Shown here piece after piece: positions 17,901-26,195 of a stretch of 64,000 nucleotides of DNA (positions within the stretch are counted from its first letter, which is position 1; every line of letters starts with the position of its first letter). This DNA comes from JBDWFY01 sp039976075 (GTDB taxonomy: Bacteria; Pseudomonadota; Alphaproteobacteria; Rhizobiales; Stappiaceae): assembly GCA_039976075.1 (NCBI GenBank), contig JBDWFY010000009.1, forward strand, positions 248,001-312,000, in the 5' to 3' direction. A program made the position numbers and the translations under genes. The notes beneath the pieces are model-generated. The model worked only from the letters and a program-made list of their open reading frames with translations. It ran no database searches and was not told the DNA's origin.

Positions 17901-18212
17901 GAATGGAGCGCTCCTTTCGAATAGCTCCGCCTGAAAGGGAGCTTATGCTGCAAAAGCGGCACGCATTTGTTTGCACATCTATCCAGCATAATGGGGTTTC
18001 TGTCCACGAAAACACGGCATCTGTAGATCACACTTGAGCGTGACTCACCCGCACTTGCAAGTCTTTAATCGGACGGGATAAACGAAAATTCATCCCTTTG
18101 TCTTATGATTGAACTATGGGGCAGGGCATTTGTGTGACAATCCCCTGCGTCGGGTGAAGCAAGTCCTGAATTGAAACACGAAACCGTCGGTTCACGGGGA
18201 GATGTCTGCGGT
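17901..18212. other. Gene-free region before lysE-like gene
   Basis: About 312 bases lying between divergent genes. It should contain promoters for the secreted protein (minus) and the LysE-family gene (plus). No hairpin, operator or further open frame stood out. Confidence 0.35.
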
Positions 18213-18317
18213 TTGATTGAATTGTATGTGCACGCCTGGCTGAGTGCAGCTGGTGGTTTGATCGGTGTCGGAATGGGTGTCGGTCTCATTGAAGCAGCAC
18301 GTCGGAGGCAGGGATGA
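18213..18317 (+). CDS. Possible 34-residue membrane micropeptide before lysE-like gene
   Basis: A short frame reading (M)IELYVHAWLSAAGGLIG, then VGMGVGLIEAARRRQG. It would be a Gly-rich single helix with a basic end. The TTG at 18213 has GGGGAG eleven bases upstream. Its TGA overlaps the ATG of the LysE-family gene at 18314 (ATGA), the usual sign of translational coupling. Against it: a rare start codon, no known homologue that I recognise, and the LysE gene has its own GGAGG. Treat as a candidate only. Confidence 0.28.
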   Translation: MIELYVHAWLSAAGGLIGVGMGVGLIEAARRRQG

Positions 18318-18973
18318 CGCTGTTTATCGATCTCCGGCTCATTCTGGTCGGCATCGCAATTGGCATTGCTGTTGCAGCACCGGTGGGACCGGTCAATATC
18401 ATGGCAATACAACGCTCATTCCGTCATGGATTTTTATCGGGTCTGACAGCGGGTGCCGGTGCCGTTGTGGCCGATGTGCTGTTTGCCAGTGCCGCCGCAT
18501 TCGGTGTGACAACGGTAGCGCACTTTGTTGAGGATTACAGCACCACCATCCAGTTGGTTGGCGGGATCGTGCTGATCATATTCGGGCTGACAACGTTGCG
18601 CAGTCATCCGCATTTGGTTGAAGGGGGCGAGGGAAGTCCAGGTATATTAACCGGCTTCTTCACTGCTTTTGTCATGACCATAACCAACCCGGGCGCCATT
18701 TTGGGGTTCGTTGCCATATTTGGCAGTCTTGGCAGTCTGGCGCCTGCACCGGGCAACTATTTGGGTGCCACGGGCATGGTGCTTGGCGTACTGGCAGGCA
18801 GTCTTGCCTGGTGGATCTTCATATCGGGGCTGGTCTCCCGAATTCGCCATCGCATGAACGACCTGTGGTTGGAGCGGATCAATCACATTGCCGGAACGCT
18901 GTTACTGCTGTTCGGTTTGGTAATTTTCGTCCGAGCGCTATGGATGCTCAACCTTTTTACCGGTTTGATTTGA
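18314..18973 (+). CDS. LysE/RhtB-family exporter
   Basis: A 219-residue inner-membrane protein of the LysE superfamily with about six helices. The N-terminal motif GIAVAAPVGPVNIMAIQRSF carries the conserved G-P-x-N of the family, and FVMTITNPGAILGF is the matching conserved segment in the second half. Members export amino acids or small related compounds; the substrate here is unknown. GGAGG lies seven bases before the ATG. It is one of two LysE-superfamily proteins in the window; the other (55010) belongs to the ArgO/LysE branch. Confidence 0.87.
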   Translation: MTLFIDLRLILVGIAIGIAVAAPVGPVNIMAIQRSFRHGFLSGLTAGAGAVVADVLFASAAAFGVTTVAHFVEDYSTTIQLVGGIVLIIFGLTTLRSHPHLVEGGEGSPGILTGFFTAFVMTITNPGAILGFVAIFGSLGSLAPAPGNYLGATGMVLGVLAGSLAWWIFISGLVSRIRHRMNDLWLERINHIAGTLLLLFGLVIFVRALWMLNLFTGLI

Positions 18974-19050
18974 GCATACCAATACGCCGAATGGTGCACG
19001 TGTTATTCAAACACGTCCGTCCATCCGTTGCGACGCCGCACGGAATACTC

Positions 19051-19308
19051 TTATTGCAGAATACGATTGACCGTAAACTCGCCGTGACGCACCCGCTCAG
19101 GTAACCGTTCAGCAAGAACCGCAACGGCATCTTCGCCATAGGCGGCTACAAGATCTGCAAGTGCCGTGAACATGGCAGCATGTGCAACCGCATCGGCATC
19201 CACACCATCTGCAATGGCACTTTCCCATGCGCGGGAAATGTAAGAAAGAGCGGCCTGCCGATCATCCTCGGGGTTCAATTGCATTTCTTCAAACTCGTCG
19301 TTAGCCAT
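19051..19308 (-). CDS. Small conserved hypothetical protein
   Basis: An 85-residue acidic, Ala-rich soluble protein with no signal peptide or membrane segment. Helical character is evident (AALSYISRAWESAIADGVDA, AMFTALADLVAAYGEDAV), and the end reads LPERVRHGEFTVNRILQ. Small proteins of this look occur in Rhizobiales with no assigned function. The ATG at 19308 is preferred to a GTG at 19323 because ACGGGGA precedes it at a better distance. It is convergent with the LysE-family gene, and the next gene on its own strand is 200 bases away. Confidence 0.7.
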   Translation of the reverse strand: MANDEFEEMQLNPEDDRQAALSYISRAWESAIADGVDADAVAHAAMFTALADLVAAYGEDAVAVLAERLPERVRHGEFTVNRILQ

Positions 19309-19510
19309 ACTATCCCCGTTCACTTTCCCCCGGCCCCGCGCGTGACGTCATTGCATCTCTGCACAAGGTCAATTGGACAAGCGAAGCCTATCACGGCACG
19401 CCGGTCCTGATAGGCCCTAAGATAAACAAAACATTAATGATCTGTGTAAAAACACATGAATTTTGGTTAACGGATGACGTGGATCCAGCTAACCTTTTTG
19501 ATGCATTCAA

Positions 19511-19945
19511 TTATTTCTGAGAGAACCGGGCAGTCAGCTCGTCAGATATAGCAATACCTTCAGCAATATAGTCCTGTAATGCCTGACGTGCAGAGGCTGA
19601 ACAGGTTCGATGCGTTGCCGCGTAACCCCGATATCCAAGATTGAATCGCTCGGTGAATTTTCGGCGGCGCACGGTTTCGGTGACCTCCACATCCAGAAGA
19701 GCTGTCATCTGATCGCGCCAATAAACGCCTTCCTCGCCGCCGCAGAGAGTATGAAGATACTGTACACCGCCCAACAGTTCAGAAAGGCGTAACAGACGGT
19801 CTTCGTAGGGTGGCGCGTCCTGCGACTGGCCAGACGTGCTGAACGCAATCGATCCTGAGATGATGAGTCCTGCAGCGATCCATCTTCCTGCACGGGCAAG
19901 TACAGTCAGCTTCTGGGCTTCAAACAACGATGGCTTGTACGGCAT
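19511..19945 (-). CDS. TIGR02301-family exported protein
   Basis: A 144-residue protein with a signal or membrane segment (AGRWIAAGLIISGSIAFS, residues 19-36). The mature part matches the TIGR02301 family of Rhizobiales: RLLRLSELLGGVQYLHTLCG, W-R-D-Q-M, RRRKFTERFNLGYRGYA and THRTCSASARQAL. Two Cys (in LHTLCG and HRTCSA) are typical and may form a disulfide in the periplasm. The function is unknown. It lies downstream of the Nudix gene on the same strand, 51 bases apart, so the three genes 19511-20981 may be one transcript. Confidence 0.82.
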   Translation of the reverse strand: MPYKPSLFEAQKLTVLARAGRWIAAGLIISGSIAFSTSGQSQDAPPYEDRLLRLSELLGGVQYLHTLCGGEEGVYWRDQMTALLDVEVTETVRRRKFTERFNLGYRGYAATHRTCSASARQALQDYIAEGIAISDELTARFSQK

Positions 19946-19996
19946 ATGTCTTTCCGGACTGCAAAAACGTCATGATCGCAATGGATCGTCACTGAC

Positions 19997-20476
19997 TTAC
20001 AGGGAATTTCGTCGTTTGTAAGCCCCAAGCAGCCGATCGTGGGTGCCGGGTGTCATCAGAAGCGAGGATAACTCTTCCGGGCGACACCATTTTGCGGCAA
20101 GAGCATCATCGGCCGCAATAGCGTCACCGCTGAGATGTTCCGCTTCAAATACTGTCAGCACGAAGTGGGATGCAACCTTGTCTTCCTGGTCTCGATGAAT
20201 ACTATCGAATGTTTCCAGCTGACCGACTATTTTAGCCCTTACACCAGTTTCTTCGAAGAGTTCCCGCAAGGCCGCATCATCGAGGGTTTCACCCAGTTCC
20301 ACCAAACCACCCGGCAGGGCCCAATGGTTTTTGTAAGGTTCCCGACCGCGCTTGATCACCAGTATGTTTTCACCGTCCCAGCACAGCGTACAAACCCCGA
20401 TCAAAGGGTGCTTTGGGTAGGAGCGGGAGGAAGTGTCACGCAGAGTTTCAGACCTATCATCAGGCAAACAGAGCAT
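19997..20476 (-). CDS. NUDIX hydrolase
   Basis: A 159-residue NUDIX enzyme. The box GGLVELGETLDDAALRELFEETG agrees fully with G-x5-E-x7-R-E-x2-E-E-x-G (written here across its length at about residues 65-87). VIKRGREPYKNHWALPGG precedes it. The catalytic Glu residues are intact. Substrates of such short Nudix proteins include ADP-ribose, NADH and oxidised nucleotides; none can be chosen. The start at 20476 overlaps the upstream gene by 17 bases, indicating coupling; longer starts would extend further into that gene. Confidence 0.85.
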   Translation of the reverse strand: MLCLPDDRSETLRDTSSRSYPKHPLIGVCTLCWDGENILVIKRGREPYKNHWALPGGLVELGETLDDAALRELFEETGVRAKIVGQLETFDSIHRDQEDKVASHFVLTVFEAEHLSGDAIAADDALAAKWCRPEELSSLLMTPGTHDRLLGAYKRRNSL

Positions 20477-20981
20477 CGATATCCGCTTGCGAAGATTCAC
20501 AATCCGCTGGCATGATATCAACAGCACCAACATCGTGTCCATGGATGACACCACCGGCAGCGGAGATCAACGGCTGGAGCTGATTTTTAACACGGTCGGC
20601 GATCATTGTTTTGCTTGCCGGTTCGCCCAGATCGGTTTGGCTGACAAGCTCCTGCATTTGAATGATCTCTGTATTCAGCTCAGAAACCACTGTATCGAAG
20701 GTCGATCTAACCGGCGCCGATGCAGCTTCATAGGCGCGGATCGCCAACTCCTTTTCGGCGAAACCGGAATTTTGAAAATGGTCGCAATATGAAAGGGGTT
20801 GCCACGCCAGTACATCTGAAACGCATTCTGGCATGTCCGTAATCAATTCAAACAGCATGACAACTTCATTGAAGTGATTGAGATAGTCCGTTGCCAATCC
20901 TGTCAAAGGCGAAATATTTGCGTTGACGAGCCGATCAGCGCTCAGGTCTCCCTGACCGATCTGTTCCCCATGACTTGCCAT
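20460..20981 (-). CDS. Conserved hypothetical protein (Rhizobiales type)
   Basis: A 173-residue soluble protein without signal peptide. It is mainly helical (DYLNHFNEVVMLFELITDMP, DTVVSELNTEIIQMQELVSQ) and includes VLAWQPLSYCDHFQNSGF. The C-terminus is short and acidic (SSQADIDALFA). I do not recognise a domain. GGGGATTGGC before the ATG at 20981 decides the start; the longer version from 21017 has no ribosome site. It overlaps the NUDIX gene by 17 bases. Confidence 0.72.
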   Translation of the reverse strand: MASHGEQIGQGDLSADRLVNANISPLTGLATDYLNHFNEVVMLFELITDMPECVSDVLAWQPLSYCDHFQNSGFAEKELAIRAYEAASAPVRSTFDTVVSELNTEIIQMQELVSQTDLGEPASKTMIADRVKNQLQPLISAAGGVIHGHDVGAVDIMPADCESSQADIDALFA

Positions 20982-21215
20982 TGCCAATCCCCAATTCGCC
21001 CTAACGGCGGCAAGCATAAGACAGTTTCGTTTCCAATTGCTTACAAGAGAGAATTCGGTCAGGGAGTTGGGTAGGCGAGCATCGCTGCGCAGGCGGGTGA
21101 TTAGGCCCCGTTTACACAGGAATCCGGCGTCCCGGCTGAATTTTTAAGGGTCGAAGAGCGAACCTGTCGTATAACGAACACTGGTTTACAGAATCAGCAT
21201 TGGAACGCATCATCC

Positions 21216-21962
21216 ATGTGCGGTCGATTTGTTTTAAAAGCGCCTCCGGAAGAAATCAAAGCTCTGTTTCAATACACGGACGATCCGGTTTTTCCGGCGC
21301 GGTACAATATTGCTCCGACGCAGCCTGTCGGTATTGTCAGGCAAGAAAGCAGGCAACGGCGATTTGCGTTGGCACGTTGGGGACTTGTTCCCAGTTGGGT
21401 CAAGGATCTGCAGGACTTTACCTTGTTGACCAATGCGCGTTCTGAAACAGCGCTTGCGAAACCATCATTTCGAGACTCGATGAAACATTTCAGGTGTCTT
21501 ATCCCAGTCAGTGGCTTCTACGAATGGAAGCGCGAAGACGGTCACAAGACACCGTACTATATTTATCCAAGGCAGGGCGGTGTGATAGCCTTTGCCGGAC
21601 TTTGGTCTCGCTGGATGAATGCCGAGGGAAGTGAACTGGACTCAGTTGCGATATTGACACGTGCTGCCAACGGAACCGTAGGCGAAATTCATCATCGCAT
21701 GCCCTGTGTGATCCTGCCCGATGATAGCAACCGGTGGCTTGATGTCCAAAATGTAACCGCCAAAGAAGCAGCGAAAATTCTGCGGCCGCTTCAGGACGAT
21801 TTTTTCGACAAGGTGCCAGTGAGTACTCGGGTCAATAGAGTAATCCATGACGATCCGGAACTTACAGAAAAGGTAGAACCTGCGCACCGTGAGTTTCCAA
21901 AAAAGAAACGCGTTCAGCATCCAGACCAAATAGGGGGAGGAGGGCAGCTCGATCTATTCTAG
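21216..21962 (+). CDS. SRAP (YedK/HMCES-like) abasic-site protein
   Basis: A 248-residue SOS-response-associated peptidase domain protein. After Met removal Cys2 (MCGRF) becomes N-terminal and forms a thiazolidine cross-link with abasic sites in single-stranded DNA. The other active-site elements are visible: TNARSET (Asn), SGFYEWK (Glu) and EIHHRMPCVI (His). This shields abasic DNA at replication forks. It is monocistronic. I looked for an alphaproteobacterial LexA box upstream (GAAC-N7-GAAC) and found only poorly spaced GAAC words, so SOS control is not shown. Confidence 0.9.
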   Translation: MCGRFVLKAPPEEIKALFQYTDDPVFPARYNIAPTQPVGIVRQESRQRRFALARWGLVPSWVKDLQDFTLLTNARSETALAKPSFRDSMKHFRCLIPVSGFYEWKREDGHKTPYYIYPRQGGVIAFAGLWSRWMNAEGSELDSVAILTRAANGTVGEIHHRMPCVILPDDSNRWLDVQNVTAKEAAKILRPLQDDFFDKVPVSTRVNRVIHDDPELTEKVEPAHREFPKKKRVQHPDQIGGGGQLDLF

Positions 21963-22006
21963 CGTCGCTGGATAGTCGGAGTGTGGCTCAGTTCCCGAAA
22001 AAATTC

Positions 22007-22597
22007 TCAGATTGTCCGTCTGAGCAGTGCCCAGTTTTTACCAGCTGTCTGCCAATTGTCTTTTACCATCGTCCGATCGTCGATGAAGCTGTAGCCGGAG
22101 CGCTCATAAAGACGCCGGGCGCCTGAATTTGCATCTGACACGATGATGCTCAATCCTGCGGCCTCGGTGGCTTTGGCCTGTTCATTGGCAACATCAAGCA
22201 GGGAGGTCCCGATCCCCGACCCTCTGAATTTGGGGTAGACCGCCAGGACGTTGACGTACCAGGTACCTGGAGCGAGGTCTTCCAGTTCCTGTAGAGGTCT
22301 GAACATCGCCGGCATTTCTTCAAAATCGACCACATCTGGAACATCCGGTAAGCGATAGCCGATAAGGCAGCCTGCGACAGCGCCGTTGATTTCAGCGATC
22401 ATTGCATTGTGATAGGAAAAAGACCCTTCTTCTCGCTGCGCTCGCTGGCGCCCTACATCCCAGGCAGTTTGGCCGTCCTGAGCCATGCCTTCCCATAAGT
22501 AGACAGGCAGTCCTTCTCCAGCGAAATTGATGAGCTCCGCCAAGGCGGATGCATCATCTGTTGTTGCGGATCGTATTTTCAATGTGCGTTCGGTCAT
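22007..22597 (-). CDS. GNAT-family N-acetyltransferase
   Basis: A 196-residue acetyltransferase. Motif A, with acetyl-CoA pyrophosphate-binding residues, is clear: VNVLAVYPKFRGSGIGTSLL (R/Q-x-x-G-x-G/A), and SGARRLYERSGYSFIDD is the conserved C-terminal part. The N-terminus reads KIRSATTDDASALAELINFA. The substrate is unknown. GGGAAG upstream of 22597 supports that start; an in-frame ATG at 22672 adds a poorly conserved extension. The gene is convergent with the SRAP gene. Confidence 0.85.
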   Translation of the reverse strand: MTERTLKIRSATTDDASALAELINFAGEGLPVYLWEGMAQDGQTAWDVGRQRAQREEGSFSYHNAMIAEINGAVAGCLIGYRLPDVPDVVDFEEMPAMFRPLQELEDLAPGTWYVNVLAVYPKFRGSGIGTSLLDVANEQAKATEAAGLSIIVSDANSGARRLYERSGYSFIDDRTMVKDNWQTAGKNWALLRRTI

Positions 22598-22774
22598 CAC
22601 TTTTGCTTCCCTACCGGGTTCACCAAATTCACTCTGCTTTGGAGCGTGTTCATCTGGTGATCTCATACGCAAGTGTCCACACCAATGCGGAGAAGTAGGT
22701 CACAATTGCCTGGCGGAACGGGGGATTGTCAGCACACGATCCACGTGATTTAGGAATCGGATAACAAGACAGCG

Positions 22775-24205
22775 CTATAAAATGCGACCGGGATTGAGAA
22801 TGCCGCTTGGATCAAACGCCATTTTGATCCGCTGCATCATTTCATATTCGACAGGGTCTTTGATGTCTTTCAGAAGGGACCTTTTCAGACGGCCGATGCC
22901 ATGTTCGGCCGAAATTGATCCATTCAAATCAGCCACAATGCCGTGCACGGTTGCGTTCACTTCATCCCATCGACGGATAAACGCGTCTTTGTCGGCACCC
23001 GCCGGTTGAGTGATGTTGAAGTGGATATTGCCATCGCCCATATGGCCAAACGGAACCGGGCGACAACCGGGGATCTGTGCTTCGACAGCGGCAATCGCCC
23101 TGTCAAGAAACTCCGGTACCTTTGCGACAGGAACCGAAACGTCGTGTTTGATCGAGCCGCCTTCCTGTTTTTGCACCTCCGACATCCCGTGGCGCAGATG
23201 CCAGAATGACTTGCGGTGCTCGATACTTTCGGCCAGCACCGCGTCCTCAACCAACTCCGCTGCGACTGCTTCCTCAAAGAGCGTTTCGACAAGGGACCGG
23301 GCGCTTTCCGCTTCCGAGCCGCTTGATATTTCCATCAGCACATACCAGGCGTGCTGGCTCATTAACGGATCCCTGGCCCCGGGCAGGTGACGCAGTGTAA
23401 ATTCAATCCCGATACGGGGCATGAGCTCGAAGCCGGTCAGCATGGAGCCCGCGTGCGATTGGGCCATATTGAACAGACGGAGTGCCTGGTGGGGCGACTC
23501 AAGACCAATGAAGGCGACTTCCTGCGCACGTGGAACCGGAAACAGCTTCAGATTGGCAGCCGTAATTATGCCTAATGTGCCTTCGGCTCCGATAAATAAT
23601 TGTTTCAAATCGTAACCGGTGTTGTCTTTACGAAGTGCTCTTAACCCGTTCCAGATTTGACCATCCGGCAAGACCACCTCCAGACCAAGAATAAGGTCTC
23701 GTGTATTGCCGTAAGCGAGAACAGCGGTTCCTCCTGCATTGGTCGAAATGTTGCCGCCGATGAAACAGGAGCCTTGCGATCCCAAGGTCAGCGGAAACAT
23801 ACGATCAACCGCCGTGGCCTCTTCGTGAATTTTATCCAGTATGACGCCGGCCTCAACCGTCATGACATTACCGTCGGTATCGACATTGCGAACAGCATTA
23901 AGTCTTTCAGTTGAAACGACTATTTCAGTTCCGCTTTCATCGGGAATCTGTCCTCCGACCAGTCCGGTATTTCCCCCTTGCGGAACGATTGCCGTGCGGG
24001 ATGCGTTGGCAAGTTGGACGACTTTGGAGACCTCCTCAACGGTCCCTGGACGGAGAACCATCGGCGAATTTCCGTGATAAAGATCCCGCCATTCGACCAG
24101 GTAGGGCTGCATCTGACCGGTGTCGGTCACGACATTGTCAGGCCCGACAATCTCTTTGAAACGATTCGTCAGGCGGCGGTTGGGAGTGCTGAAATTATGC
24201 GTCAT
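22775..24205 (-). CDS. FAD-binding D-2-hydroxyacid dehydrogenase (D2HGDH-like)
   Basis: A 476-residue flavoenzyme of the GlcD/D-lactate/D-2-hydroxyglutarate dehydrogenase group. The VAO-type FAD domain is shown by VPQGGNTGLVGGQIP and GSQGSCFIGGNISTNAGGTA; the C-terminal cap has PFGHMGDGNIHFN, whose His residues bind the active-site metal, and SAEHGIGRLKR. The length suits D-2-hydroxyglutarate dehydrogenase. In bacteria this clears 2-hydroxyglutarate formed by SerA side activity. Glycolate or D-lactate remain possible substrates. No neighbouring glcEF genes exist, which argues against glycolate oxidase. Confidence 0.83.
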   Translation of the reverse strand: MTHNFSTPNRRLTNRFKEIVGPDNVVTDTGQMQPYLVEWRDLYHGNSPMVLRPGTVEEVSKVVQLANASRTAIVPQGGNTGLVGGQIPDESGTEIVVSTERLNAVRNVDTDGNVMTVEAGVILDKIHEEATAVDRMFPLTLGSQGSCFIGGNISTNAGGTAVLAYGNTRDLILGLEVVLPDGQIWNGLRALRKDNTGYDLKQLFIGAEGTLGIITAANLKLFPVPRAQEVAFIGLESPHQALRLFNMAQSHAGSMLTGFELMPRIGIEFTLRHLPGARDPLMSQHAWYVLMEISSGSEAESARSLVETLFEEAVAAELVEDAVLAESIEHRKSFWHLRHGMSEVQKQEGGSIKHDVSVPVAKVPEFLDRAIAAVEAQIPGCRPVPFGHMGDGNIHFNITQPAGADKDAFIRRWDEVNATVHGIVADLNGSISAEHGIGRLKRSLLKDIKDPVEYEMMQRIKMAFDPSGILNPGRIL

Positions 24206-24397
24206 GGCCGCATTCTATAACGCTCCTGCGACACGGTTGGAAGATGGTTCAAGGGAAATGTCGACAGGTTCGGACCCGATTTTGGAAACCTATCCCCAGC
24301 CATCGGCTTGATGCTTCTTTGACCCTGTGCCATAGGAGGCCAACAGTTGGCATGGTGTTTTACCAAGCGAAGAAAAAATGGGTTTCAGGAGAATTAG

Positions 24398-25216
24398 ATG
24401 ACGCATGCGCAGGGATTGATGAACGGCAAGCGCGGCCTCATCATGGGTGTTGCCAACAATCGTTCCATAGCTTGGGGCATTGCCAAGGCGCTGGCCGATG
24501 CGGGTGCTGAATTGGCGCTAACCTATCAGGGCGATGCATTGAAAAAACGCGTCGAGCCGCTTGCAGAGCAACTGGGTGCTCTCGTAGCCGGACATTGCGA
24601 TGTAACGGACGATGCGTCGATTGACGCCGTGTTTGCAAATCTGGAAGAGAAGTGGGGCAAGATTGACTTTCTTGTCCACGGTATCGCGTTTTCCGACAAG
24701 GATGAATTGACGGGGCGTTATATCGATACATCGGCTGAAAACTTCAATCGGACCATGCAGATCTCCTGTTACTCACTCACATCGGTAGCGCAACGCGCCG
24801 AGAAGTTGATGAGTGACGGCGGTTCCATGCTGACATTGACGTATTACGGCGCAGAAAAAGTGATGCCCCATTACAATGTCATGGGCGTAGCCAAAGCTGC
24901 ACTGGAAGCCAGTGTTCGCTATCTTGCCGCTGATCTGGGCAAAGACAAAATCCGGGTGAATGCGATTTCTGCCGGTCCGATCAAAACACTTGCTGCATCG
25001 GGCATCGGCGATTTTCGGTACATTTTGAAGTGGAACGAATACAACTCTCCCCTGCGCCAGACAGTATCGATAGAGGAAGTGGGTAATTCTGCACTCTATC
25101 TGCTGTCCGATCTGGGGAAAGGAGTGACCGGAGAGATCCATCATGTCGATAGCGGCTATCACGTCGTCGGCATGAAAGCAGTTGATGCCCCTGATATCAG
25201 CGTGGTCAAGGACTGA
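24398..25216 (+). CDS. fabI: Enoyl-[acyl-carrier-protein] reductase FabI
   Basis: A 272-residue SDR-fold enzyme of type II fatty acid synthesis. Typical FabI features are present: GVANNRSIAWGIAKALADAG for NADH binding, LVHGIAFSDK, and the Y-x6-Y-x3-M-x-x-x-K type active site as TYYGAEKVMPHYNVMGVAKA. NAISAGPIKTLAASGI is the segment lining the substrate and triclosan site. GGAGAATTAG precedes the ATG. A hairpin at 25254-25274 may end its transcript. A histidine-phosphatase gene follows, as in other Rhizobiales. Confidence 0.95.
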   Translation: MTHAQGLMNGKRGLIMGVANNRSIAWGIAKALADAGAELALTYQGDALKKRVEPLAEQLGALVAGHCDVTDDASIDAVFANLEEKWGKIDFLVHGIAFSDKDELTGRYIDTSAENFNRTMQISCYSLTSVAQRAEKLMSDGGSMLTLTYYGAEKVMPHYNVMGVAKAALEASVRYLAADLGKDKIRVNAISAGPIKTLAASGIGDFRYILKWNEYNSPLRQTVSIEEVGNSALYLLSDLGKGVTGEIHHVDSGYHVVGMKAVDAPDISVVKD

Positions 25217-25253
25217 CCGGACACGGTCTGTTGGATTGACTTGATTCCTGAAG

Positions 25254-25280
25254 CCGCAGGCATTTGACCTGCGGTTCTTT
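25254..25280 (+). terminator. Probable terminator after fabI
   Basis: CCGCAGG and CCTGCGG make a perfect 7-bp stem with a 7-base loop, followed by TTCTTT. It begins 37 bases after the fabI stop. The U-tract is broken by a C, so termination may be partial and leave some read-through into the phosphatase gene. Confidence 0.5.
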
Positions 25281-25326
25281 CCGCACTGGCCAGTGCAATC
25301 CGCAGCAGTTGTCTTCAGACACCATC

Positions 25327-25373
25327 ATGTGGCACAGCTGCGAACCATTGCAGGTTTTGCAGCTGTGCCACAT
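25327..25373. repeat. Perfect 15-bp inverted repeat upstream of histidine phosphatase
   Basis: ATGTGGCACAGCTGC (25327-25341) is exactly complementary to GCAGCTGTGCCACAT (25359-25373), with a 17-base loop. There is no U-run, so it is not a standard terminator. A 13-base direct repeat (CAGCTGATTGTGG) follows at 25450-25462 and 25466-25478. Both lie in the leader of the gene at 25511. Confidence 0.7.
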
Positions 25374-25510
25374 ATTCATTTTCATGCGCCGAATTTCCGT
25401 GGATCGCTGGTTATTTAGCCCGCGTCCTGTTACGCAGCTGTCACGGAAACAGCTGATTGTGGCAGCAGCTGATTGTGGAAGCACAGAGCGACCTGACATG
25501 ATGGAAAGCA

Positions 25511-26152
25511 ATGTTTGAAGATTTGAAGAGCGACAGCAGCCAAATCACAGCCGCAAAAAGCCGACCGCAAATCATATTCATTCGGCACGGGTTGACGGAC
25601 TGGAATGCGGAAGGGCGCTATCAGGGCCAGATCGATATTCCTCTGAACGATATCGGGAAACAGCAAGCAAGACGGAACGGATATGTTCTGGGTGAATTCC
25701 TGGAACATAGAGGGCGCAGCGCCGATGATTATCAGTGGGTCGCATCACCTATGACACGAACCCGCCAGACCATGGATCTTGTGCGCAGCGTGCTGGAGCT
25801 ACCCGAAGGGGAATACGCGCAGGATGATCAGTTGGTCGAGATCACCTTTGGCGAATGGGAAGGGCGGACCAATGTTGAAATTGCCGAGCGGGATCCTGAA
25901 GGTGTCGCCCAGCGTAAGGCCGATAAATGGGGATTTACACCGCCGGGTGGAGAAAGCTATGAAACCGCCTCAAAACGGGTGAAGTCCTGGCTTGATGGTG
26001 TGGAGCTCCCGACAATCGTTGTGTCCCATGGCGGTATCAACCGACTGCTGCGCGGTTTGATGTTTTCCATTCCCGATACCATTGTTCCGGAAATGGCCGT
26101 GCCGCAGGATCAGTTCCTGATCTGCGATCAGGGCAGCGGGATGTGGCTTTAG
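25511..26152 (+). CDS. Histidine phosphatase (phosphoglycerate-mutase-like)
   Basis: A 213-residue enzyme of the histidine phosphatase superfamily. The catalytic motif RHGLTDWNAEGRYQGQIDIP contains the phospho-accepting His after Arg; the second Arg and His are in SPMTRTRQTM and VVSHGGINRLLRG, and EITFGEWEGR supplies the acid Glu. It may be a phosphoglycerate mutase or a general phosphatase; the short length and G-R-x-x-G pattern do not decide. GGAAAGC precedes the ATG. It follows fabI, a conserved neighbour in the order. Confidence 0.87.
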   Translation: MFEDLKSDSSQITAAKSRPQIIFIRHGLTDWNAEGRYQGQIDIPLNDIGKQQARRNGYVLGEFLEHRGRSADDYQWVASPMTRTRQTMDLVRSVLELPEGEYAQDDQLVEITFGEWEGRTNVEIAERDPEGVAQRKADKWGFTPPGGESYETASKRVKSWLDGVELPTIVVSHGGINRLLRGLMFSIPDTIVPEMAVPQDQFLICDQGSGMWL

Positions 26153-26195
26153 GTTTCTACACCAAAGCGCTGGGATTCGGACAACAACTTCCAAT

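Noticed and set aside
21170..21215. LexA control of the SRAP gene
   Set aside because: GAAC words upstream are twelve bases apart, not seven.
25206..25511. 101-codon minus-strand frame across the fabI-phosphatase gap with several Cys
   Set aside because: No ribosome site, text generated largely by the inverted and direct repeats, no recognisable domain.
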